A DNA stretch of 31,291 nt, from positions 1 through 31,291 of the IMG/VR virus record IMGVR_UViG_3300010885_052864. One strand, 5' to 3'. The DNA is from a virus. A program made the translations under genes and the position numbers. Below the pieces are notes generated by a model, which saw only the letters and a program-made list of their open reading frames with translations, was not told the DNA's origin and did no database searches. Positions 20,001 through 26,423 of this stretch are shown piece by piece (position 1 is the first letter of the stretch; each line of letters opens with the position of its first letter).

Positions 20001-23000
20001 TTTTATTGACTATCCAGCGGCAGCTTCTGTCATACGTGTAGTGCAAGGAATACTAACACTGAGTGTCATCAACGCCGCGGCTGTATTGACAAACTCACGA
20101 TTGACTGTGTTACCTGGTGTGGTTGGATCAGCATTTGTTGACTTTGGATTTGTGAATTATGCCTACACACAGACCATAACAAGCCCGGCGCCAACTGTTG
20201 ATGCTAATTTTGGTGCCGAAGTGTTCATTGACACAGATGCCACAACCCTAGTGGTTGGTGCGCCAAGAGGCAACTTGTACCAACCAGTTACATTTGACAA
20301 CAACACAACTTATTTTGATGACCGTAGCACAGTGTTCTCCACTGTGGTTGTACAAAGTGGTGTGACATACACATTTGATTATTTACCAAGCTCAACTGAC
20401 TCTGTTACAAATCCAGGACAATTTGTATTTGGTCAACAAATGTACGACGACAACATTGTCCCACTTGATCAGTACGGTACTGCTATTAGTTATGTAACAG
20501 GCAAATTGTTGATTGGATCGCCCGGAAGCGATTTTGGAGACAGTAGTAATTCTAACTATGGCCGTGTTAGTGTATTTGAAAATACCAACAGAACACCGGC
20601 CTGGACAGTGAAACACCTACAACAGCCAGTGGTTGATATTGCGTTGTTAAATTCTGTTTACCTGTATGACAAGTTAGAATCCACCATCACATCGTATTTG
20701 GATTTCATTGATCCATTGCAAGGTAAAATTCTTGGTGTTGCAAGAGAAAACATTGATTATATTGGTGCAGTGGATCCTGCCAACTACAACAACGGTCCTG
20801 TCCATAACGTTGGTAATCCTTGGGCTGCCGCAAGAATTGGAGAAATTTGGTGGGACACTAATTCAGTGCGCTTTATTGATCCCAATCAAGATGATATTGT
20901 GTATGCAAGTCGTCGCTGGAGTCAGACGTTTCCTGGCAGCAGTGTAGACATTTATCAGTGGATTGAAAGTGATGTAACACCAGCCAACTACACAGGACCA
21001 GGTACTCCGCTCAGTGTTGTAAGTTACACCACTCGCTCTGAACTCAACACTGATAATATTTTTGCAACTCGTTATTATTTCTGGGTGCGTAATATCTCCA
21101 CAGTGGCCACCACGGCAAACAAAAGACTAAGCATAAATGCCATTGCCAATTACATTGCCAACCCACGTGCCAGTGGAATCTCCTATCTGGCACCATTGAA
21201 TGCTAGTACAGTGGCAATTTACAATGTGGTTGGTTTGATCAGTGCGCAAGATACCATTTTGCACGTTGAATACGACCGTATTAAAAATGATGACAATGTG
21301 CACCAAGAATACGAGTTGATTGCAGATGGTGTTGCTGACAGTTTCTTAAGTGCCAACCTTTATTTGAAATTACAAGATAGTCTAAGTGGCATTAACTTTA
21401 CAGGTGCACAAGTACCTGATGTTGGACTAAGTCCTGCAGAACGCTACGGTGTTGAGTTCAGACCTCGTCAAAGCATGTTTGTTGATCGCTTTGCCGCGCT
21501 GAAAAACTATTTTGGATACGCCAATCGTATAATGGCAAATTATCCAATAGCCGAAACAAAGAGTCTCACACTGCTGAACAGCAAAGACACTGAGCCAGCC
21601 GCAACTCAAGCCTACCGTGCTGGAACATTTAACACTGGCGACACTTATACAATTTCCTATGTTGGCACAACTGACTTTACCGCAATCGGAGCAGCCAGCA
21701 ACACAATTGGTGTTTCGTTTGTGGCCACTGGTGCAGGTCACGGAACAGGTACTGCTACATTTGTTAACTGGAACCTGCGTGTTGCTGACTTAACAGAATT
21801 GGGTTACCAAAATTTATCAATTGTTCCTTACGGTTATCGATATTTGGTTGCAACAGACTCAAGTAACCAAGGCTTCTGGACCATATATGATGTTATTGCC
21901 GGACCGTTGGTTGGATCCAAAGAACTCAGACTCCTTCGTGTGCAAAATTACAACACCAGTCGTTATTGGAGTTACATCAACTGGTACACGCCGGGTTACA
22001 ACAGCACAGTAAATCCTGTTGCCACTGTGACAAACTATGCAGAACTGGCTGAGATAACGCTGTCTGTTGCTCCAGTTGGCGCCAGTGTCAAAGTAACCAA
22101 TGCACCTGCTGGCAAATTTGAAATTTATCAGCGCACACTGACCAGTTGGGATCGTGTGGGACTTGAAGACGGCACCATTGAGCTCAGTGCAACATTGTGG
22201 AATTATGCACTTGGCAACTTTGGATTTGATGTTGAAGTGTTTGACGCACAGTACTTTGACCAAGAACCAGTGATTGAAACACGCAAGATTGTTCAGGCAA
22301 TCAACCAACAGATATTCATTGACGAATTGGCAATCAATCGCAATCGTTCATTAATGTTGATGTTTGAGTTTATCATGAGTGAGTTTTCCGCTCCTAGCTG
22401 GTTGTTAAAAACCAGTTTGATTGATGTTAACCACAAGATTCGTTCGTTGCTGCCGTACCAGTCATATCGTCAAGACAATCAAGACTTTGTGTTAAATTAC
22501 ATTCAAGAAGTCAAGCCGTACCACGTACAAATTCGTGAGTTCAACTTGCAGTACACTGGTAACGATGAGTATCCAGGCGCATTAACTGACTTTGACAATC
22601 CTGCGTTCTTTGACAAAACGTTGACTGTGCCTCAATTCATTGCGCCGGTACTGTTACCATACACAGTGTCCGATGCCAATAGTCCTACCAATTCTAATGC
22701 TGACACTGCGTCAAATGCTGAGATCTGGACACAAACTCCTTGGGTGGACTGGTATAATAACTACACGTTAATAGTTCAATCGGTTGTTATCACCAACACC
22801 GGTTCCGGATACACTGTTACACCAACAATTACTGTTACTGGTGATGCCACTATTCCTGCAGAAATGACTGCTATTGTCAACAGTGCTGGACAAGTAGTAA
22901 GCATTGACATTGTGAATTACGGCAGTGGTTACATTACTACGCCAATCATAACTTTTGTAGGCGGCAACGGTTCTGGCGCCACTGCCGCAGTGGTCATGGG

Positions 23001-25632
23001 CAACGACCTGGTACGTCAGATAAAAACCACAATAAAATACGATAGATATCAGTACTTTTCTACCATTCAGGCGTGGCAAGCAAACGTGCTCTACGACAAT
23101 GGGACACAGGTAAGATATGTGGATCGCGTATGGCAAGCAGAAAGTGGAGACAGTGCAGGTGTGCAAACTGCTACATTTGATCCAGCTGACTGGATCTTAG
23201 TAAATGCTGGCACATTGTCAGGCGTTGACCGTACTATGGGATTCTACACTCCCACTGTTAATCAACCAGGTCTGAGTTTGCCATTGCTGATTGACGGTGT
23301 TGAGTACCCAGGTGTGCAGGTTTTTGGAGTTGGCTATAATCAATATCCTGGCTTTGACACTAATCCATATGACTCGACACCGTTTGATGATTTGGCTTAT
23401 GGTCCAGAAGGTCGTCCCACATATGATCAAACCATCTTGGATGCCATCTACGAAAGTCCATACACAGACCCATACTTGGGAACAAGACCCACAAGTATCA
23501 ACGTGGAAGGCGGTGAATATATTGATGTATACTCAAGCTATGCTCCAGAAGAACTAGTGCCCGGTAGCGAATTTGACACACTTGATATCCGTGTTTACAC
23601 CACACCTGGTGCTGATTGGGCACGTGATGGGCACGGTTTCCGCGCAGAAGTACGAAAGTTTACAGCGACCTCTGTCGGTGAAACCTTTAGTTTTGCCGGA
23701 GTAACACCTGTGCCTGCAACAATGTTAGTTGCAAATCAAACGCTAGGACTGGATTTGATCATTGACGTAGATTACACTGCTAACTGGGCAGAACAAACTA
23801 TCACTTTGGATTCCGGTGTGGCAGTTGGCAACGAAATAGTAATCACATTGTACTCAATTGGCGGCGGCAATCAACTGTTCAAACAAGCATACAACGGCGC
23901 AGAAATTGGCAGTTCAGTTGTGGTGCCAGTGAAGTACTCGCTGATTGAAGAATTTGTAATTTTTGCCAATGGCATGTTGACCACAGACTACACATTTGTG
24001 GCCTACGGTACTACCAGTACAGAAGTGGTGTTTAACACTACATACACCATCAACGATTACTTGATGATAGGTGCCATTGGGCCAACAACTGTTGACGGAA
24101 CACCAGTCGACTACAGCTGGTCTGTACCAGTTACACAGTATATCGCAGGTATAACAGGCGTATTAGAATACGACTTGACCAACAGTATGGAATACACCAA
24201 CCCTGACAACCTTGTTGTCACGTTTAACGGTGTCCGTGCTAGAACATCTGCAGGCATTGAATATCTAGCAGATGGTACAACAGATTATCTGTTGCCAACC
24301 CGCTTGGGATTCTCGCAGTCAACTATTGCAGACAATGAAGTTCACGTGTATGTGGACAATGTTCCGCAGGTGTTGGGAGTAGATTTTACAGTTGAGCCAT
24401 ATGATCCTAATACTCCACGTGCTGTGATGTTTGCTGAGCCATTGACATTGGGTGAAAAAGTGTTGATTTGTGTTACAACTGGCACACAAGCATCAGTTGT
24501 TGGTACCCAATTATTGTTCAATGCATTCAATGGCATGGTACCATCCAATGGTGACATCATTGCAGTGACCAGCTGGAACGATACTCGTCAACAAGATATA
24601 CTAACACAGGTTTATGTTGGCCCAGTGGAATCGACAGCACCTCCAGAGATTGTAGAGCCATTCAGCAGTACCAAGTATGATAATCCGCCCGGCGACGCTT
24701 CTGCTGATCCTGGACAATTTGATTATTCATCACCGCGTCCAGTTACACTTAATAATCTCTATCTAAACAGAGTAATTACTAACCCCGACCGCCTGTGGGT
24801 CACACTAAATGGTCTTCAGATATTTGTCAACGATGGATTCACTGTGGTCAACAACCAGATAGTATTGGCCAGCGGTTACATTATGGCTGCTAATGATGTT
24901 GTCATGATCACTGAGTTTACCGACAGTGTTGCGCCAGAAGCAATGGCATTCCGTATATTCCAAGACATGCGCGGAGTACAGGCAACATACCGCATTACTC
25001 CTGCTACAACAACATATCTGACACAGGCACTGAGTACCACTGATGATGTGATCTATGTACACAATGCGGCTGCATTGAATGAACCAAATTTAGCAACAAA
25101 CATTTGGGGATTGTTAACCATCAATGGCGAGCGTATCATGTACCGTAACCGTGATACTGAGGCCAACACAGTGAGTGGACTGCGTCGCGGTACAGCAGGT
25201 ACAGCCGTTGCTGACCATACAGCGGACACAGCAGTTTATAACATCAGCCGTGGCAATTTAATGCCACCGCAGTTCCAAAATTACGTTGTTTCTAATACAA
25301 CTTACCCGTTAGTGGCAGGAGTGAACCTTGGCGATGGAGTTACTACATCATTTGTTGCTGAACTGATAGATGTGTCTGGTACAGACAGCACTGCGGATAA
25401 TGAAGCAGTTGAAGTTTACATAGGCGGCCTACGACAATACGGTGGATACACAATTACCAATGAAAATCCAGTTACTGTGGAATTTGATACAGCACCTCCA
25501 GAAGGAGTTGAGGTAACTATTTTGGTGCGCAGAGGCGTGACCTGGTACGCACCTGGCATTGACACACCCAGCAACGGTGTAGCATTGCAAGATACTGCAA
25601 CACAGGCCGCAAGGTTTTTACGGGGCGAATAA
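11098..25632 (+). CDS. Giant (4844 aa) baseplate/tail structural protein in the gp7-gp8 position
   Basis: One frame of 14.5 kb runs without interruption, with GGAG at 11087-11090 seven bases before an ATG that overlaps the gp6 stop. The N-terminus (FLPEIFQTSTNKQFLAATLD, then GYVGRRVGPGVNADDRYVVE) is the hallmark of a family of very large virion proteins in marine T4-like phages. Parts in order: cupredoxin-like modules (about 217-360), a conserved core (about 370-2340, with a short W-rich segment at 1890-1935), an FG-GAP propeller-like region (2357-3160), conserved blocks including SLIDVNHKIRSLLPYQSYRQ, an inserted-looking module (3511-3558), GSGY repeats (3897-3967), a second W-rich carbohydrate-binding-like segment (3991-4035), the block LPLLIDGVEYPGVQVFG (about 4058), then repeated beta modules to the end. 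There is no signal peptide, membrane span or catalytic motif. By synteny it replaces T4 gp7/gp8; a peripheral wedge or host-contact role is inferred. Confidence 0.8.
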   Translation: MATVRTVDFLPEIFQTSTNKQFLAATLDQLVQEPQFKKTQGYVGRRVGPGVNADDRYVVEPTRARTDYQLEPGVVFRKTDSTVIKDAVTYPGITDALGTQGAFVDQSERLYTSEYYTWDPQINWDMFVNYGQYYWLPSGPPSVTVGGTAVPITADYTVTRENGVYTFSNYTGPNPTITLLRNGNYTFTVAQNATETVNYRVTAATTSAYIIDYLPNPALTLVRGNTYVFDLNLGVVSPFWIKTAPSQGRTDQYNTGVSRNGANVGNITFTVPQDAPNTLYYASETQFNMQGTLTIVDGTPGTGPGFWIQAEPGVEGVLPYAPNISSRDVLGVTNNGEDLGVVDFDVPESTAQSFYYGLTSIDPVDLATTLTFDQINNVFLSEFFTENPTGIDGIKELDGRTVVFLNTGDEGWQVVSQFDPLPGSGIGIGSYDSTPFAESVPLDLAERYSVWQITYVTSSGGQQYIQLNPVLSITELEKFTIAFGTQYSNTGWYKNAEGYFEAIPLLTAIKDTLYYQDGTDPGIFGQIRLLDQDNSTTTYIDDIIGKKNYTSSNGVVFTNGLKVQFRGTTVPAEYENQEYYVEGVGTAIKLLLVSDFVTPEPYTQNALVPYDSLAYDVGNYDASLNAPLFPEYLTIGRASPDLNAWTRSNRWFHIDVINAAAAYNNTTPTTSNIQRAKRPIIEFNAGTRLYDFGTQGKLPVNIVDFGVTDALSTINGSLGYGVDGYEFVNGTRVIFAADTDPEVRNKIYVVNFITPDTVPPLIAQPIIDLVPAADSAVLVDQTVVTLSGLTTQGTSYYYDGVAWITAQQKTKTNQAPLFNVYDSAGVSFGDRAKYPSSTFAGTKLFSYATGTGATDTVLGLPLRYLSINNIGDIVFDNNFYTDEFIYVVNNTSQTVKISDGYSYQYASRIVYERELGWQVAATPSLIRQQFQFTYDGSPLRFDIVIPENTVVPPIQLYVASTYILPSEYTVTRTTTTTTIVLSNIYTPGSIVEVQVLSNTPSANGFYQVPINLANNPFNVNSPYFTLGTIRTHYESIARNLVDFSGVINGANNTRDLGNIGRYGTTILEQSAPLTLAGFFMRSSEYNIFKSLEFNDREYTKFKNRLLENTIRGEWGNLTTSEILDLVVTDLNIGKTNINSFYYSDMLPSGNVYTDTVYTVTPITVGTFDTLQTHTFTSANFLGLLVYLNDTLLTLNSDYTVSADSPTLTVTVTLAVGDVVTVREYADTAGNYVPNTPTKMGLYQAYKPEMFLDENYVNPTVVIRGHDGSITAAFGDIRDDILLEFERRIFNNLKTEGNPVPIPPEEVIPGYFRTTDYTQAEITTILGESFLTWVGQNKLDYKTQQYIANNPFTYNYSQAGDKEKDLPLLGAWRGISRYFYDTLSPNYTPWEMLGFSQQPAWWETRYGPAPYTQDNLVLWDDIQAGIVADPAGPYIRPDFVRPNLSTYFIPTGTEGQLLAPLDSVVGQYNPNAFRKSWVVGDGGPVEAAWWTSSSYPFAVMRLLALTRPAKFFSLFADRDLYKYSTEFEQYLYNGRYRLDASGVQVYGGNVNISTGVVTPVSKASYINWIVDYNQQLGINSTQALEEALANLDVRLCWRTASFTDKQYLKIYTERSSPDSLNSSLLLPDESYDLMLYKNSPFATVAYSAVIIQLTDAGYAVFGYSTIDPYFDIYASRTSGELQTISAGGSTVRVPKQYTNDIVQVPYGFVFTNQSSVVDFLLSYGQYLTTQGLVFDTRENGYTLDWKQMASEFLYWANQGWAVDSLINLNPAALQLTAERPGAVVDSISVQNPENMLLDQNRTPFDARNLVIERLENRFTITGTNNQAIAYVKLQFINYEDIVILNNVSIFADLIYNPPTGARQNRVYVSAITTTEWNGTLNAQGFVLNRDNVKEWAPNIKYAKGEIVLYKNLYWSAQDIIQPKREFAYSDWVKSDYTKIQKGLLPNIANKADQLENSYNTQTANLEGDNDLLSFGLIGFQPRDYMVALNLDDTSQVNLYQQFISTKGTILSAELFTGARLEKESADYQIYENWAVLRGTYGANANRSYVELRLNEALLQSDPATVQIIEPGESSLANQTVLLNDVWRESYKLTSPNFLTTTTTEITDTALPSAGYVNIDDVDITVFSLDDPTNINANLDTIGNGTKIWVAKTNSFDWNVYRATQVPGRISRVTDNLDGASLVTFTQIHNLSIGDILIVRFFNDSFNGVYRVLTTPTPTTLTVAYTFPNGNQTVITGSGIGFYLDTMRVAQASDIGTLSFANDLVPGAMAWVDNNGAGLWEVLEKQDVFTAGIRLKPSGALFDSGYGTSIAQAYENIAALVGAPTYNYGVGAIYPYVRGPRNIYEASAVLELGTADTAGYGGALDIGYQDWAIAGASESYSGAGYAVVLYRAPDGNTFLQTQLLLPQDDPGYTTTAGGFGSAVAISRDERWAYIGAPEQDAVYAYGRVDLEIQEIEYIGNSVTTAFNYSDNLVFDLAEPAQITVTVNGVIQQYNVQYTLNSSAVVFNNPPLQDLPVVITRNMLSQLDTETYYNVVQDSTDGPGTLAAFTVDRVRGAYSVTLTSPGIAYQVGNTLTIDAATIGGGTSPANDLTITVDTVDAFGSITAWTPAGSGVSNTSVFDLSTTLYTATTINSFSVRVNGVLQRPYIDYTFAGTTLTFVTIPAADTKIEVETGSYFAYVETITGPAGSGFGTSVATATDGQQIIIGAPTDVNNSLINGSTYVYDRSVARYQVGIGETATTTFTLPAGYNTPVSVTLNNAFLTDADQFIGGQFTVSGNTVTLEDTVTLSVGDIIEIASNIFQLVQQITIKTPFDQAKFGQSVDLCPNNCSIYTGAPIDGTVLPGAGSVQRNVNQARVYGVISSQIPNPVLTVGDTLRIDNYEIVIPASPNNTVAGVVAAINSANDGVGIPNVRASAPGDLYFTANGFTKTYDIGVTYSQYATYNPLVYVNTVIQVLNVDYTYNNSTGVISFIDYPAAASVIRVVQGILTLSVINAAAVLTNSRLTVLPGVVGSAFVDFGFVNYAYTQTITSPAPTVDANFGAEVFIDTDATTLVVGAPRGNLYQPVTFDNNTTYFDDRSTVFSTVVVQSGVTYTFDYLPSSTDSVTNPGQFVFGQQMYDDNIVPLDQYGTAISYVTGKLLIGSPGSDFGDSSNSNYGRVSVFENTNRTPAWTVKHLQQPVVDIALLNSVYLYDKLESTITSYLDFIDPLQGKILGVARENIDYIGAVDPANYNNGPVHNVGNPWAAARIGEIWWDTNSVRFIDPNQDDIVYASRRWSQTFPGSSVDIYQWIESDVTPANYTGPGTPLSVVSYTTRSELNTDNIFATRYYFWVRNISTVATTANKRLSINAIANYIANPRASGISYLAPLNASTVAIYNVVGLISAQDTILHVEYDRIKNDDNVHQEYELIADGVADSFLSANLYLKLQDSLSGINFTGAQVPDVGLSPAERYGVEFRPRQSMFVDRFAALKNYFGYANRIMANYPIAETKSLTLLNSKDTEPAATQAYRAGTFNTGDTYTISYVGTTDFTAIGAASNTIGVSFVATGAGHGTGTATFVNWNLRVADLTELGYQNLSIVPYGYRYLVATDSSNQGFWTIYDVIAGPLVGSKELRLLRVQNYNTSRYWSYINWYTPGYNSTVNPVATVTNYAELAEITLSVAPVGASVKVTNAPAGKFEIYQRTLTSWDRVGLEDGTIELSATLWNYALGNFGFDVEVFDAQYFDQEPVIETRKIVQAINQQIFIDELAINRNRSLMLMFEFIMSEFSAPSWLLKTSLIDVNHKIRSLLPYQSYRQDNQDFVLNYIQEVKPYHVQIREFNLQYTGNDEYPGALTDFDNPAFFDKTLTVPQFIAPVLLPYTVSDANSPTNSNADTASNAEIWTQTPWVDWYNNYTLIVQSVVITNTGSGYTVTPTITVTGDATIPAEMTAIVNSAGQVVSIDIVNYGSGYITTPIITFVGGNGSGATAAVVMGNDLVRQIKTTIKYDRYQYFSTIQAWQANVLYDNGTQVRYVDRVWQAESGDSAGVQTATFDPADWILVNAGTLSGVDRTMGFYTPTVNQPGLSLPLLIDGVEYPGVQVFGVGYNQYPGFDTNPYDSTPFDDLAYGPEGRPTYDQTILDAIYESPYTDPYLGTRPTSINVEGGEYIDVYSSYAPEELVPGSEFDTLDIRVYTTPGADWARDGHGFRAEVRKFTATSVGETFSFAGVTPVPATMLVANQTLGLDLIIDVDYTANWAEQTITLDSGVAVGNEIVITLYSIGGGNQLFKQAYNGAEIGSSVVVPVKYSLIEEFVIFANGMLTTDYTFVAYGTTSTEVVFNTTYTINDYLMIGAIGPTTVDGTPVDYSWSVPVTQYIAGITGVLEYDLTNSMEYTNPDNLVVTFNGVRARTSAGIEYLADGTTDYLLPTRLGFSQSTIADNEVHVYVDNVPQVLGVDFTVEPYDPNTPRAVMFAEPLTLGEKVLICVTTGTQASVVGTQLLFNAFNGMVPSNGDIIAVTSWNDTRQQDILTQVYVGPVESTAPPEIVEPFSSTKYDNPPGDASADPGQFDYSSPRPVTLNNLYLNRVITNPDRLWVTLNGLQIFVNDGFTVVNNQIVLASGYIMAANDVVMITEFTDSVAPEAMAFRIFQDMRGVQATYRITPATTTYLTQALSTTDDVIYVHNAAALNEPNLATNIWGLLTINGERIMYRNRDTEANTVSGLRRGTAGTAVADHTADTAVYNISRGNLMPPQFQNYVVSNTTYPLVAGVNLGDGVTTSFVAELIDVSGTDSTADNEAVEVYIGGLRQYGGYTITNENPVTVEFDTAPPEGVEVTILVRRGVTWYAPGIDTPSNGVALQDTATQAARFLRGE
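11746..11990 (+). other. Cupredoxin-like module lacking the metal-ligand residues
   Basis: Residues about 217-298 of the giant protein follow the marine-phage cupredoxin-like pattern: LTLVRGNTYVFDLNLG, SPFWIKT, YNTGVSRNGANVGNITFTVP, LYYASETQFNMQGTLTIVD. Positions where related domains have His (HPF) and Cys/His (C-x2-H-x2-M) are Ser, Ala and Thr here, so copper binding is unlikely and the fold is probably structural. Confidence 0.5.
12010..12180 (+). other. Second, diverged cupredoxin-like half module
   Basis: Residues about 305-361 repeat the order of the preceding module: FWIQAEPGVEGV, then VLGVTNNGEDLGVVDFDVP and SFYYG, aligned with FWIKTAPSQG, TGVSRNGANVGNITFTVP and LYYAS. This looks like a tandem duplication within the N-terminal region. 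Confidence 0.4.
16766..16905 (+). other. W-rich carbohydrate-binding-like segment 1
   Basis: Residues about 1890-1936 read VKEWAPNIKYAKGEIVLYKN, LYWSAQDI and FAYSDWVKS. The order W, Y-x-x-G-x-x-V, Y-x-x-x-x-Y-W-x-A, then a closing W resembles short aromatic carbohydrate-binding modules of the CBM5/12 type. Similarity is by pattern only. Confidence 0.35.
18160..20595 (+). repeat. FG-GAP-type propeller-like region (about six repeats)
   Basis: Six stretches follow the FG-GAP blade pattern (F-G-x-x-V/A, then I-G-A/S-P, then G-x-V-Y-V-Y): YGGALDIGYQDWAIAGASES (residue about 2357), GGFGSAVAISRDERWAYIGA (2415), SGFGTSVATATDGQQIIIGA (2686), AKFGQSVDLCPNNCSIYTGA (2815), ANFGAEVFIDTDATTLVVGA (3034) and QYGTAISYVTGKLLIGSPGS (3123). 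The last continues with YGRVSVFEN. Beta modules are inserted between blades 2 and 3 and later ones, so blade spacing is uneven (58 to 271 residues). Confidence 0.65.
21628..21770 (+). other. Inserted GTTDFTAIGA-type module in the giant protein
   Basis: Residues about 3511-3558 (GDTYTISYVGTTDFTAIGAA, then TIGVSFVATGAGHGTGTA) match a short module that I recall recurring in tail proteins of marine myoviruses. The flanks (LLNSKDTEPAATQ and WNLRVADLTELGYQNL) read like one interrupted domain, so it looks like an insertion. Confidence 0.5.
22786..22997 (+). repeat. GSGY tandem repeat
   Basis: Two adjacent units share the pattern V-x-I-x-N-x-G-S-G-Y-x-x-x-P-x-I-T (VVITNTGSGYTVTPTITVTG and VSIDIVNYGSGYITTPIITF, residues about 3897-3967). 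This short beta repeat is common in phage tail proteins. Confidence 0.6.
23068..23205 (+). other. W-rich carbohydrate-binding-like segment 2
   Basis: Residues about 3991-4036 read IQAWQANVLYDNGTQVRYVD, RVWQAESGD and FDPADWILV. This is closer than the first segment to the CBM5/12 layout: W, Y-x-x-G-x-x-V-x-Y, V-W-x-A, then a closing W. Confidence 0.4.
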
Positions 25633-25648
25633 GCAAGGTAAATAAAGT

Positions 25649-25786
25649 ATGAATCAAAGTACACGACCTCCGCAGCCAGCAGCACCGGCTAAGAAACCCA
25701 ATGAAACAGGATCAATATCTGTTGAAGGGCATATTCGTATTTTTGACCCAAAAACCAAGGAAGTTATAGTGGAGAAGCGAGCATGA
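25649..25786 (+). CDS. 45-aa protein related to the N-terminus of the next gene
   Basis: This small gene starts at ATG 25649 and stops at 25786, overlapping the next start in an ATGA. The product has a Pro/Ala-rich N-terminus (STRPPQPAAPAKKPNE, residues 4-19) followed by EGHIRIFDPKTKEVIVEKRA. That segment matches residues 12-29 of the next protein (EGFIKIHDPVTGEVLVDK) at 11 of 18 positions. The even placement between two structural genes, coupling by overlap and conservation of the motif argue that it is a real gene. Function is unknown; it may be a free copy of a docking or N-terminal assembly segment. The Shine-Dalgarno signal (AAGG at 25635-25638) is modest. Confidence 0.65.
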   Translation: MNQSTRPPQPAAPAKKPNETGSISVEGHIRIFDPKTKEVIVEKRA

Positions 25787-26403
25787 TAATTCAGCCCGGC
25801 CTGGCCAAAATTGAAGGATTTATAAAAATCCACGACCCAGTTACTGGTGAAGTATTGGTAGACAAAAAGAACGCAATTCATTACGAAAATATATCTTATG
25901 CCATGGCTCAAACTCTGAGCAATCGCACCAGTGCCCAAGGCGGCGGCTGGATATACGAAATGGCGTTTGGTAACGGTGGAAGCAGTGTGGACCCCACTGG
26001 TATTATTACCTACTTGCCGCCCAACACAACAGGGCAAAATGCCACATTGTATAACGAAACCTACGCCAAAGTAGTAGATGATAATTCTGCGGCTGACACT
26101 GACAGTGCCAATAACAAAATGACAGTGCTACACACAGCTGGTAAAGTTTACACAGATATTTTAGTAACATGCCTGTTAGACTACGGCGAACCAGCTGGGC
26201 AACAGGCATTTGATAACAGTACAAACTTCAATGGTGAGTACGTGTTTGACGAACTAGGGCTTAAAACATGGAACGGATCAGCAGATAATTTGCGTCTTAT
26301 CACCCATGTAATATTTCATCCGGTACAAAAGAGTTTGAACAGACAGATACAGATTGATTACACGATTCGTATTCAGACACTAACAAACCTTAGTGCGGCA
26401 TAA
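25783..26403 (+). CDS. Conserved virion-associated hypothetical protein
   Basis: This 206-residue protein starts at ATG 25783, with GGAGAAG at 25771-25777 ahead of it, in an ATGA overlap with the small gene upstream. Landmarks are EGFIKIHDPVTGEVLVDKKN (residues 12-31), ISYAMAQTLSNR (about 38-49), IYEMAFGNGGSSVDPTGII (about 57-75), and a C-terminal beta half with YVFDELGLKTWNG and LNRQIQIDYTIRI. I recall similar proteins between the wedge and fibre genes of T4-like marine phages, but I cannot name a function. Position between the giant baseplate protein and the fibres suggests a baseplate or fibre-attachment role. The stop codon lies inside the first of two late promoter octamers that serve the fibre genes. 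Confidence 0.62.
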   Translation: MIIQPGLAKIEGFIKIHDPVTGEVLVDKKNAIHYENISYAMAQTLSNRTSAQGGGWIYEMAFGNGGSSVDPTGIITYLPPNTTGQNATLYNETYAKVVDDNSAADTDSANNKMTVLHTAGKVYTDILVTCLLDYGEPAGQQAFDNSTNFNGEYVFDELGLKTWNGSADNLRLITHVIFHPVQKSLNRQIQIDYTIRIQTLTNLSAA

Positions 26404-26406
26404 ATA
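26399..26406 (+). promoter_or_regulatory. Late promoter octamer CATAAATA (first of two)
   Basis: This octamer is identical to the one before gp6 and overlaps the stop codon of the 206-aa gene. It lies 25 bases ahead of the second octamer in the same gap, so the pair probably drives the fibre genes. Confidence 0.5.
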
Positions 26407-26423
26407 TAGAGATATAATTGCAT

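Larger units (their letters stand above)
13885..25560 (+). repeat. Dispersed beta-module repeats in the giant protein
   Basis: About ten degenerate copies of a 60-90 residue unit share the pattern V-x-V-x-x-N-G-v-x-Q, then D-Y-T-v, then V-x-F, then G-x-x-I/V-x-V. Examples begin near 13885, 14590, 18470, 18940, 19290, 19912, 23670, 23900, 24210, 24745 and 25335 (VTVNGVIQQYNVQYTLN, VRVNGVLQRPYIDYTFAG, VTLNGLQIFVNDGFTVVN, VEVYIGGLRQYGGYTITN). They are interspersed with other domains and cluster at the C-terminus. Confidence 0.6.

Noticed and set aside
21859-22308. Minus-strand frame of 149 codons within the giant gene
   Set aside because: It lies wholly opposite the giant ORF, has no start signals, and reads as a composition shadow.
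25638-25645. ATAAATAAAG-like sequence before the 45-aa gene as a late promoter
   Set aside because: The octamer (GTAAATA core) misses the conserved first half and is too close to the ATG.
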